The position numbers and the translations under genes were made by a program. Positions 18,896 to 27,976 of a stretch of 64,000 nucleotides of DNA are shown here, piece after piece. The DNA comes from Leptospiraceae bacterium. GTDB lineage: Bacteria > Spirochaetota > Leptospiria > Leptospirales > Leptospiraceae. The notes below the pieces were generated by a model. It had not been told where the DNA came from, searched no databases, and saw only the letters and a program-made list of their open reading frames with translations. Location of the stretch: positions 62,001-126,000 of the forward strand of contig JACKPB010000003.1 of assembly GCA_024233875.1 (NCBI GenBank), in the 5' to 3' direction. Within the stretch, counting starts at the first letter, position 1, and the number at the start of each line of letters is the position of its first letter.

Positions 18896-19474
18896 TTATT
18901 TCAAAAAATGAATAGATTCATTATAAGTTTCCATAGTCGAGATATGGACTTCTTGATTTTTCTCAATCAAATCCTTCAATGTAGAGGAGGATTTCAAATT
19001 CATCCCATAGAATTCACTCTTCTGGATTTGGTCTATCCATTCTTGTTTTTTGGGATCTTTTTGAAAATAATCAGATCCGAGATAATCACAGAAATAAAGA
19101 ATTTTATCGAGAAGAGGAAGATTTTTCCTCCCGAGAGTGTGATTAGAGATTGCTGAAAAAATCTCATTCTCTTCAAATTGAAAGTTTTTCATCAAATAAA
19201 AAGGTGCGGAAAAAGCATGATAAGAACGATGAGGAAGATCAGTATATTGAAATCCCGACTCTTCAAACAATTCAATGTGAAACCTATCCTGCTTTTGTTT
19301 TGTAATGTCATGTATCAATCCGGCTAAATATGCCTTCCTGGGACTTGAGTATCTAAAAACTCCGGCATATAACTCAGAGTATTCTGCTACCCTGATGGAG
19401 TGACGAAATCGGGACTCAGTAATCTCACCCGGTAGTATCTCCATAAATCTTTTGATTTCATATTCAAAGTCCAT
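18896..19474 (-). CDS. yqeK: HD-domain hydrolase YqeK family (Ap4A hydrolase, symmetrical type)
   Basis: This 192-residue HD-domain protein has H25 in RFRHSIRVAE and the HD pair at 55-56 in AGLIHDITK, followed by a helical core typical of YqeK. Family members hydrolyse diadenosine tetraphosphate to two ADP. It overlaps the upstream nadD by 11 bases, and this nadD-yqeK pairing is widespread in bacteria, which strengthens the call. Gene order with proBA and obg is retained. Confidence 0.88.
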   Translation of the reverse strand: MDFEYEIKRFMEILPGEITESRFRHSIRVAEYSELYAGVFRYSSPRKAYLAGLIHDITKQKQDRFHIELFEESGFQYTDLPHRSYHAFSAPFYLMKNFQFEENEIFSAISNHTLGRKNLPLLDKILYFCDYLGSDYFQKDPKKQEWIDQIQKSEFYGMNLKSSSTLKDLIEKNQEVHISTMETYNESIHFLK

Positions 19475-20039
19475 AGAGTCTATTCTCCATGCAATATTGA
19501 TAAATGGAATGGGATACAGAATCCTCTGAGAGATTCACCCTCCATTCTGAAGAACTGATATCAATTTTTTGATTGTCCATAAAGAAAACCTTATGATTGT
19601 ATTTCTCTAACTCAATTTGCCCTGCGATACTTTCACATCCCGGTCTACGAAAAACCAATACTTTATATTTTTCTAATATTACATCATAATCTTTCCATAA
19701 GTGAAAACTATGAAAATTATCTTCTCCGATGAGAAGATAGATCTCATCCTCAGGATATTTCCCGGAAAAGTATTGTAAGGTGTCAATTGTATAACTTTTT
19801 TCTTTTTTAGATATTTCTAATTCTGTGATTTCAATTTCAGGCAAACCCAAATCATCTCTGAAAAGTCTTAGCATGTTCAATATGTGATCGGGACTCACAT
19901 TTTTTTGAGATTTGAGAGGAGAAAGATAATTCGGGACCAGAATTAGTTTTCCCTCAGGAAATTGACTGCGGAAGTGAAGGAGGATTTGAGCATGCCCTCT
20001 GTGCGGGGGATCAAAACTTCCCCCGAAGATTCCTATCAT
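19464..20039 (-). CDS. nadD: Nicotinate-nucleotide adenylyltransferase
   Basis: It transfers AMP to nicotinate mononucleotide in NAD synthesis. The nucleotidyltransferase motif GIFGGSFDPPHRGH (residues 3-16, catalytic histidines 13 and 16) and a C-terminal ISSSEWR are clear. The 191 residues are the family norm. Start ATG overlaps the proA stop by one base (TAATG), and the end overlaps yqeK. Confidence 0.93.
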   Translation of the reverse strand: MIGIFGGSFDPPHRGHAQILLHFRSQFPEGKLILVPNYLSPLKSQKNVSPDHILNMLRLFRDDLGLPEIEITELEISKKEKSYTIDTLQYFSGKYPEDEIYLLIGEDNFHSFHLWKDYDVILEKYKVLVFRRPGCESIAGQIELEKYNHKVFFMDNQKIDISSSEWRVNLSEDSVSHSIYQYCMENRLYGL

Positions 20040-21295
20040 TAACTAAGTATCTGACCGTTTCCGCGAAGTATTGTTTTGGTAGTTGTGAGATGAATGAGTC
20101 CCATAGGACCGCGTACATGTAGCTTACCGGTGGAAATCCCCACTTCAGCACCCAGTCCGAATTCACCTCCATCATGAAATCGTGTAGAACAATTCACAAA
20201 GACACCTGCTGAGTCCACTTCCCTCTGGAAAGTATCAATCGAAGAATAGTCTTCCGACACAATCGCTTCTGTATGACCCGAAGAGTATTTTTCGATAAAT
20301 CCCATTGCTTCACGAAGAGAGTCAACAAATTTTACAGAAAGACGATTGTCCAAAAACTCAGTGGAATACATTTCTTCATTTGCATCTTTAAGGTCAGAAA
20401 TAAATTTTTTCCCGAATTCATCAGAATACAAATCCGCTCCTGCCTCTCTTAATGCGAGGAGTAACTCAGATGCTCCGGAAAATGATTTGTGAATGATTAG
20501 ATTTTCTGTGGCGTTGCAAACTCCCGGTCGGTGAAGCTTTGAATTGATTGCAATGGACTTTGCTTTCCCGAGATCTGCTGAGGCATCTATGAAAAGATTG
20601 CATACACCTTTGTCGTGTTTGACCACAGGAATGGTTGAATTTTCGGAGACAAAACGGATCAGCCCTTCACCGCCTCTGGGTACGACAATATCAATAGAAT
20701 CGGTAAGCTTCAAAAGCGGAGGCATATAGACCCGATCTGTTTTCTCAACAAAGATTAGAAGATCTTCAGGAAGATTGTGTTTTCTAAGAACAGATCGAAA
20801 GATTTCACAGAGAACAAGATTGGAATGAAGGGCTTCCGACCCTCCTCTCAAAATTGCTACATTTCCGGATTTGAAAGCCAGGGAGGCAACGTCTATTGTC
20901 ACATTGGGTCTTGACTCATAAATCACCAGAACTACTCCGAGGGGCACTCTGAGAGTTTGAAGCTCGAGACCATTTTTTAAGTAGGTGCCTCTATCGACTA
21001 GTCCGACCGGATCGGGTAGAGCTTCAATCTCTTTCACTGCCGCTGCGAGAGCTGCAATACGTTTTTTGTTCAGTTCCAGTCTATCCATGAGCGCCGGGCT
21101 CAGATTTTTCTTTTTGCCCTCTTCCAGATCGATTTTATTCTTTTCAATGATCCTATCTTCAGAAGCCAAAATCTCTAAGGCCAGATCACTCAACACCCGA
21201 TTCTTCGTATCTGTCTTCAGTGAACGCAAAATCGACTTAACTTTTTTGGCTCTTTCTCCTAACTCCGATGTGTACTTTTCGATTTCTTCAGACAT
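20039..21295 (-). CDS. proA: Gamma-glutamyl phosphate reductase
   Basis: The second proline-synthesis enzyme, it reduces glutamyl phosphate with NADPH. At 418 residues it has an aldehyde-dehydrogenase fold with VPLGVVLVIYESRPNVT, SGNVAILRGGSEA, the catalytic cysteine in HRPGVCNATE and a C-terminal GAEVGISTGKLHVRGPMG. It starts inside the last 8 bases of proB and abuts nadD, so translation is coupled through the operon. Confidence 0.96.
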   Translation of the reverse strand: MSEEIEKYTSELGERAKKVKSILRSLKTDTKNRVLSDLALEILASEDRIIEKNKIDLEEGKKKNLSPALMDRLELNKKRIAALAAAVKEIEALPDPVGLVDRGTYLKNGLELQTLRVPLGVVLVIYESRPNVTIDVASLAFKSGNVAILRGGSEALHSNLVLCEIFRSVLRKHNLPEDLLIFVEKTDRVYMPPLLKLTDSIDIVVPRGGEGLIRFVSENSTIPVVKHDKGVCNLFIDASADLGKAKSIAINSKLHRPGVCNATENLIIHKSFSGASELLLALREAGADLYSDEFGKKFISDLKDANEEMYSTEFLDNRLSVKFVDSLREAMGFIEKYSSGHTEAIVSEDYSSIDTFQREVDSAGVFVNCSTRFHDGGEFGLGAEVGISTGKLHVRGPMGLIHLTTTKTILRGNGQILS

Positions 21296-22148
21296 TCGTT
21301 TCTCCTGATTTCATATTGAACAACTCTTTAAAGGTCTTTTCATCCATAGGAAGTCTGGTTTGATTTCCGTGAATAAGAGTTCCTTCTTCTTCTGCTGCAA
21401 ATAAATTTCTAATGATGTGCTTTTTCTTTCCATTGATTATGGCTGTGGGAATTCCTGCTTTCCTGAGAATCCTACCGGTGCGCAATTTGGTATTCATGCC
21501 CCCCGTCCCTGGTCCCTCCGGCCCTTTTGCCAGTTCGAGATCAGCCTGAAGAATATCATTCAAATAACTAACAGTCTGATTGTCCTTTATAAAACCATCT
21601 ACCCCGGTAAGTATCACCAGAATATCAGCATTCACAAGAAGGGTAACCATTCCGGATAGATAGTCATTGTCACCGACCTTCAATTCTTCCGTAGCAATAG
21701 AATCATTTTCATTGACAATTGGAAGTATATTCCAATTGAGAAGCTGCAAAAAGGTATTTTGAAGATTTTCATATCCCCTATGATTCTCAATTTCCATCTT
21801 ACCGAAAAGAATCTGTGCAATAGGAATATTTACCCTCGAAAAGATTCTTTCATAGAGCTTCATCAGTTTGCTCTGACCTATAGCAGCCAGAGCCTGTTTC
21901 TCTTTTAAACTGATAGATTTAGAGCTCTCCCAGTCGATATTGGACAAAAGTTTCTTTCCCTGCGAGATCGCTCCACTCGAAACCAATACAACTTTTTTCC
22001 CTGAATCTCTGAGGTCCCGGATATCGGATGCCAGACTGAAGAGGAAGTCATTGATTTCGAAATCATCACCGCTCACCCGTGCCGAGCCCACTTTGATCAC
22101 TATTGTTTTTGCATCTCTAAAGAGAGGTAAGAAGTCCCTTCGATTCAT
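21288..22148 (-). CDS. proB: Glutamate 5-kinase (short form without PUA domain)
   Basis: This amino-acid kinase phosphorylates glutamate in the first step of proline synthesis. IVIKVGSARV, VSSGAISQGKK, NENDSIATEELKVGDND and GTGGMNTKL are diagnostic. At 286 residues it lacks the C-terminal PUA domain of the 367-residue Escherichia coli enzyme. Short forms occur in other bacteria and should remain active. ATGA overlap with obg upstream and 8-base overlap with proA downstream show tight coupling. Confidence 0.95.
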   Translation of the reverse strand: MNRRDFLPLFRDAKTIVIKVGSARVSGDDFEINDFLFSLASDIRDLRDSGKKVVLVSSGAISQGKKLLSNIDWESSKSISLKEKQALAAIGQSKLMKLYERIFSRVNIPIAQILFGKMEIENHRGYENLQNTFLQLLNWNILPIVNENDSIATEELKVGDNDYLSGMVTLLVNADILVILTGVDGFIKDNQTVSYLNDILQADLELAKGPEGPGTGGMNTKLRTGRILRKAGIPTAIINGKKKHIIRNLFAAEEEGTLIHGNQTRLPMDEKTFKELFNMKSGETNV

Positions 22149-23140
22149 ATTTTAAAAAATGTCCTATCAATTTTTTGAAGTAAAAGCTCTATGTTTTTTT
22201 CTTCCATAGCTGAAATGGTTACAATGGGTATCTTTCCCGGAATGGAAGCCTTTAAATCTTCCAGATAATTTTCATCGTCTATAAGATCCATTTTGTTAAG
22301 AATGATCAAACTCTTCTTGGAAGGGAGGGATTTGTTGTACGATCTCAATTCTTTCTTGAGAAGTTTCAATTCTCCGGCAACGTCTATAGAAGTCGCATCA
22401 AACATATAAAGGATTCCCCTCACCCTCTCTATGTGCCTGAGAAAAGAAAGCCCCAATCCATGCCCCCGGCTTGCGCCTTCTATGATTCCGGGAATATCGG
22501 CAATTGTATAATGAAAAGTATCATTCCTCCGTCTGACCACACCCAGATTGGGCACCAGTGTGGTGAAGGCGTAGCCTGCTATCTTGGGATGCGCATCCGT
22601 GATCTTACTCAAAAGAGTTGATTTACCGGAATTGGGAAGTCCTACAATTCCTAGATCAGCCAGAAGTTTGAGATTGAGTTGGATTTCTTTTTCTTCACCT
22701 TCCTCTCCGTCCTGAGCAAAACGGGGAGCCTGATGTGTGGACGATTTAAAAAAGGAATTTCCCTTTCCACCCCGACCTCCCCTGGCGATAGTGAAACTGA
22801 CTCCTTCTTCCAGGAATTCATAGATCATCTCTCCGGATTCCAGATCAATGATTTCTGTTCCCACAGGAACTTTCAGAATCAAATCGGCTCCATTCTTTCC
22901 GAACTTATTTCTTCCTTCTCCATGACTGCCCGCTCCTGCCTTGTAGTGTTTGAGAGGAATGTACTTATCCAGAGTTTGAAGAGCTCCATCGGATAGAATG
23001 TGAACATCACCTCCCTTTCCACCATCTCCCCCATCGGGACCACCGAATTCCGCATACTTCTCATGTCGAAAAGAAACAGATCCTGGTCCACCGTGTCCGG
23101 CCTTCACTACTATTTTGACTTCATCGATAAACTTTGACAA
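22145..23140 (-). CDS. obg: GTPase Obg (CgtA)
   Basis: This essential GTPase of 50S ribosome assembly has the glycine-rich Obg fold at 1-158 (HGGPGSVSFRHEK, GGPDGGDGGKGGDV) and the G-domain after it: P-loop GLPNSGKS (167-174), TTLVPNLG, DIPGIIEGA and NKMD. The variable C-terminal domain found in some Obg proteins is absent at 331 residues. First gene of the proB-proA-nadD-yqeK operon; the order obg-proBA occurs in many bacteria. Confidence 0.96.
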   Translation of the reverse strand: MSKFIDEVKIVVKAGHGGPGSVSFRHEKYAEFGGPDGGDGGKGGDVHILSDGALQTLDKYIPLKHYKAGAGSHGEGRNKFGKNGADLILKVPVGTEIIDLESGEMIYEFLEEGVSFTIARGGRGGKGNSFFKSSTHQAPRFAQDGEEGEEKEIQLNLKLLADLGIVGLPNSGKSTLLSKITDAHPKIAGYAFTTLVPNLGVVRRRNDTFHYTIADIPGIIEGASRGHGLGLSFLRHIERVRGILYMFDATSIDVAGELKLLKKELRSYNKSLPSKKSLIILNKMDLIDDENYLEDLKASIPGKIPIVTISAMEEKNIELLLQKIDRTFFKI

Positions 23141-23221
23141 TTTCTTTCCTCTTGATCGGTTTTCTTCGGGGGATTTTTTCTTCTAGCAACTCACTGATCG
23201 ATTCATAAATTCATTTAGAAC

Positions 23222-23857
23222 TTATAAGTATTCTTTTAGATATTCTTTTCCTTTCAGATGAGAAGGGAGAAAGATCGGAAAATCCTTTCCGGTTTTTTTT
23301 CTAAATCTTCGATAGCTTTTTGATGACTTTAGGTAGATTTCATACTCTTCTTCTTTTCGGAGTAAAAATTTCTCCCAGAATATATAATGACTGTCCACGA
23401 AGGCCTGACGTATGTCTTTGGGGCGGGAAATCAATGGACAGCCTCTTGTAAATTCTCTCATGAAGACAAGTCCCACAAACACACCTCTCTGATCCAAATA
23501 GGGTTCGAGGGGAAAGGTACGACAGGTGATGGAACGATTTTCTCTTTCACAATGCTTCACACCCTTGCATTCGCAAAAGACGGTATCCTCGGATTCATTG
23601 TTTTTCTTCAGATTGATTTCATATTTGGTTTTGGGTTGCCAGAGACTCCAGAGATCACTCTTTCGTTTCAGATAGGTAAATTCCATTTTGTAGAGATAGG
23701 GAACTGCATTCTCCACCTTACAACAGAAAGGCTCACCGCCATTGTCGGGTGCGCAAAGTTCTCCACAATTGAAATTTGTGATTTCTTCATCCAGAAGAGA
23801 ATGGTAGTATGCCGCTTCCTCTTCAGTGATTCCTTTAAATATCCTCTTCCCACCCAT
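23222..23857 (-). CDS. Cysteine-rich metal-binding protein (YkgJ/zinc-iron-chelating type)
   Basis: Using the ATG at 23857, this is a 211-residue cytoplasmic protein. A longer TTG-started frame from 23989 would overlap the divergent miaB coding region by 38 bases and is unlikely. Cysteines occur in groups (NCGELCAPDN, PFCCKVE, VFCECKGVKHC, ITCRTFPL, RGCPLI), resembling the CxxC-rich YkgJ family thought to bind zinc or iron. The basic C-terminal end (SYRRFRKKTGK) is lysine/arginine rich. No partner is implied by its neighbours beyond divergence from miaB, itself an iron-sulphur enzyme. Family assignment is tentative. Confidence 0.7.
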   Translation of the reverse strand: MGGKRIFKGITEEEAAYYHSLLDEEITNFNCGELCAPDNGGEPFCCKVENAVPYLYKMEFTYLKRKSDLWSLWQPKTKYEINLKKNNESEDTVFCECKGVKHCERENRSITCRTFPLEPYLDQRGVFVGLVFMREFTRGCPLISRPKDIRQAFVDSHYIFWEKFLLRKEEEYEIYLKSSKSYRRFRKKTGKDFPIFLPSHLKGKEYLKEYL

Positions 23858-23951
23858 CGTAATGACTAGAATCCTGAACAATCCCGCTCTCACAACCGAA
23901 AATTCATGAAATGCTTTACAAAATACCGAATTCCACAAGGGTACTCTTAAT

Positions 23952-25304
23952 ATGAGTAGTTTGGATTTAGAAAAAATCGATTTGGGCAAAGTCTATATAG
24001 AGACTTACGGTTGCCAGATGAATGAGTACGATAGCGGTCTCATTTCCAGTCTCATGAAGAAATCCCAATATTCCGAGTCACAGGAAATAGAATCCTCAGA
24101 TATCATATTTCTAAATACCTGCGCAGTCCGGGAAAATGCCCACGCAAAGATCTATTCCCGTCTGCAAAGTCTGGGATACCTCAAGAAAAAAAATCCAAAA
24201 CTCGTAATCGGTGTTCTGGGATGTATGGCTCAGAATCTCGGTGAAGATCTTTTCCACCAGGAACTCCCTTTGGATCTAGTAGTCGGTCCGGACAATTATA
24301 GAAATCTTCCCGAATTGATAGGAAAAATCCGAAATGGAGAGAATAAGATCAACCTGACCCGTCTCTCCAAGATTGAAACCTACGACGAAATCTATCCTGA
24401 AGTCATTGATAGAATTCAGGCTTTTGTAACTATCATGAGGGGTTGCAATAATTTCTGTACGTTTTGCGTAGTACCTTACACCCGCGGACGGGAAAGAAGT
24501 CGTGAGGTAGATTCTATAGTCAATGAAATCAACGAACTTCACAGGAAAGGAGTGAAGCAGGTCACTCTTCTCGGTCAAAATGTAAACTCCTATAGGACAG
24601 AATCAGCAGATTTTGCTCATTTGATTCAGGAGATTTTGAAGAGAACTGAAATAGAAAGGATTCGATTCACTTCCCCCCACCCCAAAGACTTTCCGGATCC
24701 TCTTTTGGATCTCATGGCAAATGAAATCAGATTTTCTTCGAGTATCCACCTTCCCCTACAATCGGGAAATACTAACGTTCTATCGCGAATGAAAAGGGAC
24801 TACTCCAAAGAAGAGTTTTTGGATTTGGTTGAGAAAATTCGCAGCAAAGTACCGGATGTCGGACTCACCACAGACATCATAGTCGGTTTTCCGGATGAAA
24901 CTGAAGAAGAGTTTCAGGACACTCTTGACGTTGTACGAAAGGTGGGTTTTGATATGGCTTTTATGTTTAAGTATTCCGAAAGAGAGGGAACGATCGCACA
25001 GAAAAGATATCCGGACACTGTTGCTGAAGAAGTGAAGTCCCGCCGACTGACAGAATTGGTCGAACTTCAAACGAATATCTCACATGAAAAGAACCAAGAA
25101 AAAATAGGAAAAACCTATTCCGTAATGGTTGAAAACCACTCAAAGAAGTCAAAAAAAGAAGTCAGCGGTCGAACAGACTGCGGAAGAATGGTAGTCTTTC
25201 CCATTCCGGAAGGAGAATCCCTCGATTCTATGCAGGGAAGATTATTCCCAGTACAAATCACTGCCGCTTCAAGCGCTACCCTAAAAGGAATCCTCCACCA
25301 GTAG
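23952..25304 (+). CDS. miaB: tRNA-2-methylthio-N6-dimethylallyladenosine synthase
   Basis: This radical-SAM methylthiotransferase modifies A37 of tRNAs that read codons starting with U. The N-terminal cluster cysteines are at 21 (YGCQMNEYDS), 57 (NTCAVREN) and 91 (GCMAQ). The radical-SAM cysteines are at 165, 169 and 172 (RGCNNFCTFCVVPYTRGRE), followed by the MiaB-specific SREVDSIVNEI. A TRAM domain ends the 450 residues. The RGRERSR pattern separates it from RimO. It is followed after 3 bases by the LptF/LptG-type gene. Confidence 0.95.
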   Translation: MSSLDLEKIDLGKVYIETYGCQMNEYDSGLISSLMKKSQYSESQEIESSDIIFLNTCAVRENAHAKIYSRLQSLGYLKKKNPKLVIGVLGCMAQNLGEDLFHQELPLDLVVGPDNYRNLPELIGKIRNGENKINLTRLSKIETYDEIYPEVIDRIQAFVTIMRGCNNFCTFCVVPYTRGRERSREVDSIVNEINELHRKGVKQVTLLGQNVNSYRTESADFAHLIQEILKRTEIERIRFTSPHPKDFPDPLLDLMANEIRFSSSIHLPLQSGNTNVLSRMKRDYSKEEFLDLVEKIRSKVPDVGLTTDIIVGFPDETEEEFQDTLDVVRKVGFDMAFMFKYSEREGTIAQKRYPDTVAEEVKSRRLTELVELQTNISHEKNQEKIGKTYSVMVENHSKKSKKEVSGRTDCGRMVVFPIPEGESLDSMQGRLFPVQITAASSATLKGILHQ

Positions 25305-25307
25305 AAA

Positions 25308-27002
25308 ATGTCCGACTCGAATTCCTCAGATCTGAGAAAAGTCAGACTCACAAGTGTAACCGATCTTCCCTCCGATTTCAAAATCAAAACAGATTTGAAT
25401 CGTTGGAATCCCTGGAAAAGGATTCCTATTTTGAATCGATACATATTTCTGGAGATCATAGGTCCTTTCCTCATTTCTCTCTCTTTCTTTACCTTCATTT
25501 ACATGGTCATGGCCCTCCAAAAAATGATTGGCCTTTTCGTAGGGAAAGGTGTAGACTTTTTTCGACTTTTGGACTACCTGGGTTATCTTTTGGGCAATAC
25601 ACTTCCCTCCACTATACCCATGGCCTGTCTTATGGGTGGGATCATGGCTGCAGGTCGACTTTCGGGTGATTCAGAAATCACAGCAATGCGATCTGCGGGA
25701 ATTAGTTTTACAAGAATCTATTCCAATTTTGTGATCTTTGGATTTCTCATGGCTTTTTCAGTTGGATATCTAAACTTTTATGTTGGTCCCGAAAATGCCA
25801 GAAAAATGAACGAATTCAATAATTGGATCGTAGCCTACAATCCCCTTCTCGCAGTAAAACCGGGTCAATTTACAGGAGATGAGGTAAAGGACAATTTTGA
25901 AGCCAGGGGCAGGACTCTCTATACAGAAGATGCTGATCCGGATACAGGAGAGATGTTCAATATCCAGATCAGGGAGTGGGAACTCTTTGAAGGGGGTAAT
26001 GATTTCCTAAGGCATAATAATATGATCATTCCGATGGGAGGCTCCCGTATGACACAGATCATAGCCGCTCAGAATGGAAGATTGGTAGAAAAAGTCACAC
26101 CCGAGGGAAACATTGAAAAGAGTATCCGCCTCAAGAAAGGGTTTATCATTGAGTGGAATGAGAAAAAAGATGGTTTGATGATCACCAACTTTCTGGATGG
26201 AGAAATGGACTATCAAAGTCCTTCGGACAAACAGCAGAAGGTAATGTCTCTCAACGTAAAGCCGGAAACCTTTTCTTTCCCGGATTTGATTCTGGTTAGA
26301 AACAATATTGAATCCAATGGTTTTGAGGATGTACCGGGTCTGGAGATGCTGAAAGAATTCGGTATCTCAATCAAAGGGGTGAAAGGATTTCAATCTCTGA
26401 TTGAAGAACAAAAAATTGCAATCGCTACAGGAATGGCAGATGGAAGCCTGTCTCCGGAAGAATTGAATATGAGGTATTCACTTCTGACCCAGCTTTTGAG
26501 TCTCTACAAGGACTCTCAGAGAATTCTGACTCAATTCAATGTTGAAATTCATAAACGAATAGCAGCTCCTGTATCCTGTCAGATATTTTTCTTTCTCTCC
26601 TTTCCCCTCGGACTTGTAGTACGCAGATCAGGAAAGGGGATGAGTTTTTCTCTGGCGATCATATTTCTATTTTTGTATTACGGAATTTTCATTATGGGAA
26701 CCGGACTTTCTTTCAAGCCCAATGTCCCTGACTGGATCGGTCCCTGGCTGGCAAATTTTACCATGGCGGTCATCAGTATTTATATTATGATATCCAGAAC
26801 GGACATTCAGGTAAAGCACAGCATGGTAGGAAAGTTTTACTTTCAAATGAAAAAATTTTTCTCACCTTACTTTCAAAAACTCATCGCCCCCATTCGAAAA
26901 GTTTCCACTCCCGTTTCTCTTTTTCTCATAAAGCTAATCTCGCCTCTAAGTGCTTTCCTGAAGAAAAAATGGAAAAATATAAGGAAGAAAAACAATAGTT
27001 AG
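25308..27002 (+). CDS. LptF/LptG-family (YjgP/YjgQ) permease
   Basis: This 564-residue inner-membrane protein belongs to the LPS-export permeases. A cytoplasmic N-terminus precedes the amphipathic start and TM1 (RYIFLEIIGPFLISLSFF, about 45-65), then TM2-3 with PMACLMGGIMAAGRLSGDSEITAMRSAG, the family signature. A periplasmic beta-jellyroll follows (about 155-400, with REWELFEGG), then three final helices and a basic tail. It is longer than the roughly 360-residue E. coli proteins, because of extra loops and an extended N-terminus. It starts 3 bases after miaB. Whether it acts as LptF or LptG cannot be read from sequence alone. Confidence 0.88.
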   Translation: MSDSNSSDLRKVRLTSVTDLPSDFKIKTDLNRWNPWKRIPILNRYIFLEIIGPFLISLSFFTFIYMVMALQKMIGLFVGKGVDFFRLLDYLGYLLGNTLPSTIPMACLMGGIMAAGRLSGDSEITAMRSAGISFTRIYSNFVIFGFLMAFSVGYLNFYVGPENARKMNEFNNWIVAYNPLLAVKPGQFTGDEVKDNFEARGRTLYTEDADPDTGEMFNIQIREWELFEGGNDFLRHNNMIIPMGGSRMTQIIAAQNGRLVEKVTPEGNIEKSIRLKKGFIIEWNEKKDGLMITNFLDGEMDYQSPSDKQQKVMSLNVKPETFSFPDLILVRNNIESNGFEDVPGLEMLKEFGISIKGVKGFQSLIEEQKIAIATGMADGSLSPEELNMRYSLLTQLLSLYKDSQRILTQFNVEIHKRIAAPVSCQIFFFLSFPLGLVVRRSGKGMSFSLAIIFLFLYYGIFIMGTGLSFKPNVPDWIGPWLANFTMAVISIYIMISRTDIQVKHSMVGKFYFQMKKFFSPYFQKLIAPIRKVSTPVSLFLIKLISPLSAFLKKKWKNIRKKNNS

Positions 27003-27074
27003 AATTATTCCAAAAATTATGAATTGAAAAATTTTCCGAATATCATATCAAAACTAGTTTACAGATTCCTATAG

Positions 27075-27968
27075 ATGTACCAAAAGATACCTGTGTCAGA
27101 TTTTTCTATTGGGTCTATCCCTACTATCCAGGATCTCGAATTCAATTATCTTAAGAATATCATTTATGAGAAGACAGGAATATCACTTGCCCCTCATAAA
27201 AAGATCATGCTGCAGTCCAGATTGAACATTAGACTGCGCCAAAACAAGATCTCATCCTTTCATGACTATGTAAAAAAACTGAAACAAGAACCCGATTTTT
27301 TCAAATCTGAAATTCATGAAATCATCAATCGGATCACTACAAACAAGACAGATTTTTTTAGAGAAAACCATCATTTTGAGTACTTAAAGAAAACTGCCCT
27401 TCCTGCCATCGAAGAAAAAGCCAGGTTTGGAAGAAAGACTGTACGGATCTGGTGCTCCGCTTCCTCGACAGGAGAAGAGCCCTACTCTATAGCGATCACC
27501 CTGCACGATTATTTTGCCACCAAACCGGGATGGGACATCAAAGTCTTTGCCTCAGACATAGACACAAATGTTCTGACTCATGCCGACAAGGGAATTTACA
27601 AGGAAGATCGTTTTGCAGCAGTTCCCAAAGACATAGTCATGAAGCACTTTACTCTTCTGAACAACTCGTCCGATGGTAAAGAATACCGGATCAAACCCAA
27701 TATCAGAGAGCTGGTTACCTTCAAGAAGATCAATCTTCTCGACCCTTCCTATCCATTTATGGAGAAATTTGATATTATTTTTTGTAGAAATGTGATTATC
27801 TACTTTGACAAACCCACTCAAAAGGCTATCTTCCAAAAGATGGAAAAAGTACTCGCCGATGAGGGACTTTTGATCATAGGTCATTCAGAAACACTATTTG
27901 GAATCACAGAAAATTTCAAATTTTTAGGTCATACAATCTACCAGCGTAAACCTCAAAACCAATTGTAA
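27075..27968 (+). CDS. cheR: Chemotaxis protein-glutamate O-methyltransferase
   Basis: CheR methylates glutamates on chemoreceptors using S-adenosylmethionine. The N-terminal helical domain (to about 100) precedes the Rossmann methyltransferase core with RIWCSASSTGEEPYSIAI, FASDIDTNVL, DIIFCRNVIIYFDKPTQ and GHSETLFG, all hallmark motifs. At 297 residues it is a typical stand-alone CheR. It lies alone among non-chemotaxis genes and precedes ddl by 8 bases, so the two may share a transcript. There is no strong ribosome binding site in front. Confidence 0.94.
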   Translation: MYQKIPVSDFSIGSIPTIQDLEFNYLKNIIYEKTGISLAPHKKIMLQSRLNIRLRQNKISSFHDYVKKLKQEPDFFKSEIHEIINRITTNKTDFFRENHHFEYLKKTALPAIEEKARFGRKTVRIWCSASSTGEEPYSIAITLHDYFATKPGWDIKVFASDIDTNVLTHADKGIYKEDRFAAVPKDIVMKHFTLLNNSSDGKEYRIKPNIRELVTFKKINLLDPSYPFMEKFDIIFCRNVIIYFDKPTQKAIFQKMEKVLADEGLLIIGHSETLFGITENFKFLGHTIYQRKPQNQL

Positions 27969-27976
27969 AGGTTCAA

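Noticed and set aside
23858..23989. Longer start of the cysteine-rich protein
   Set aside because: The TTG-started extension overlaps miaB coding sequence and adds residues not typical of the family.
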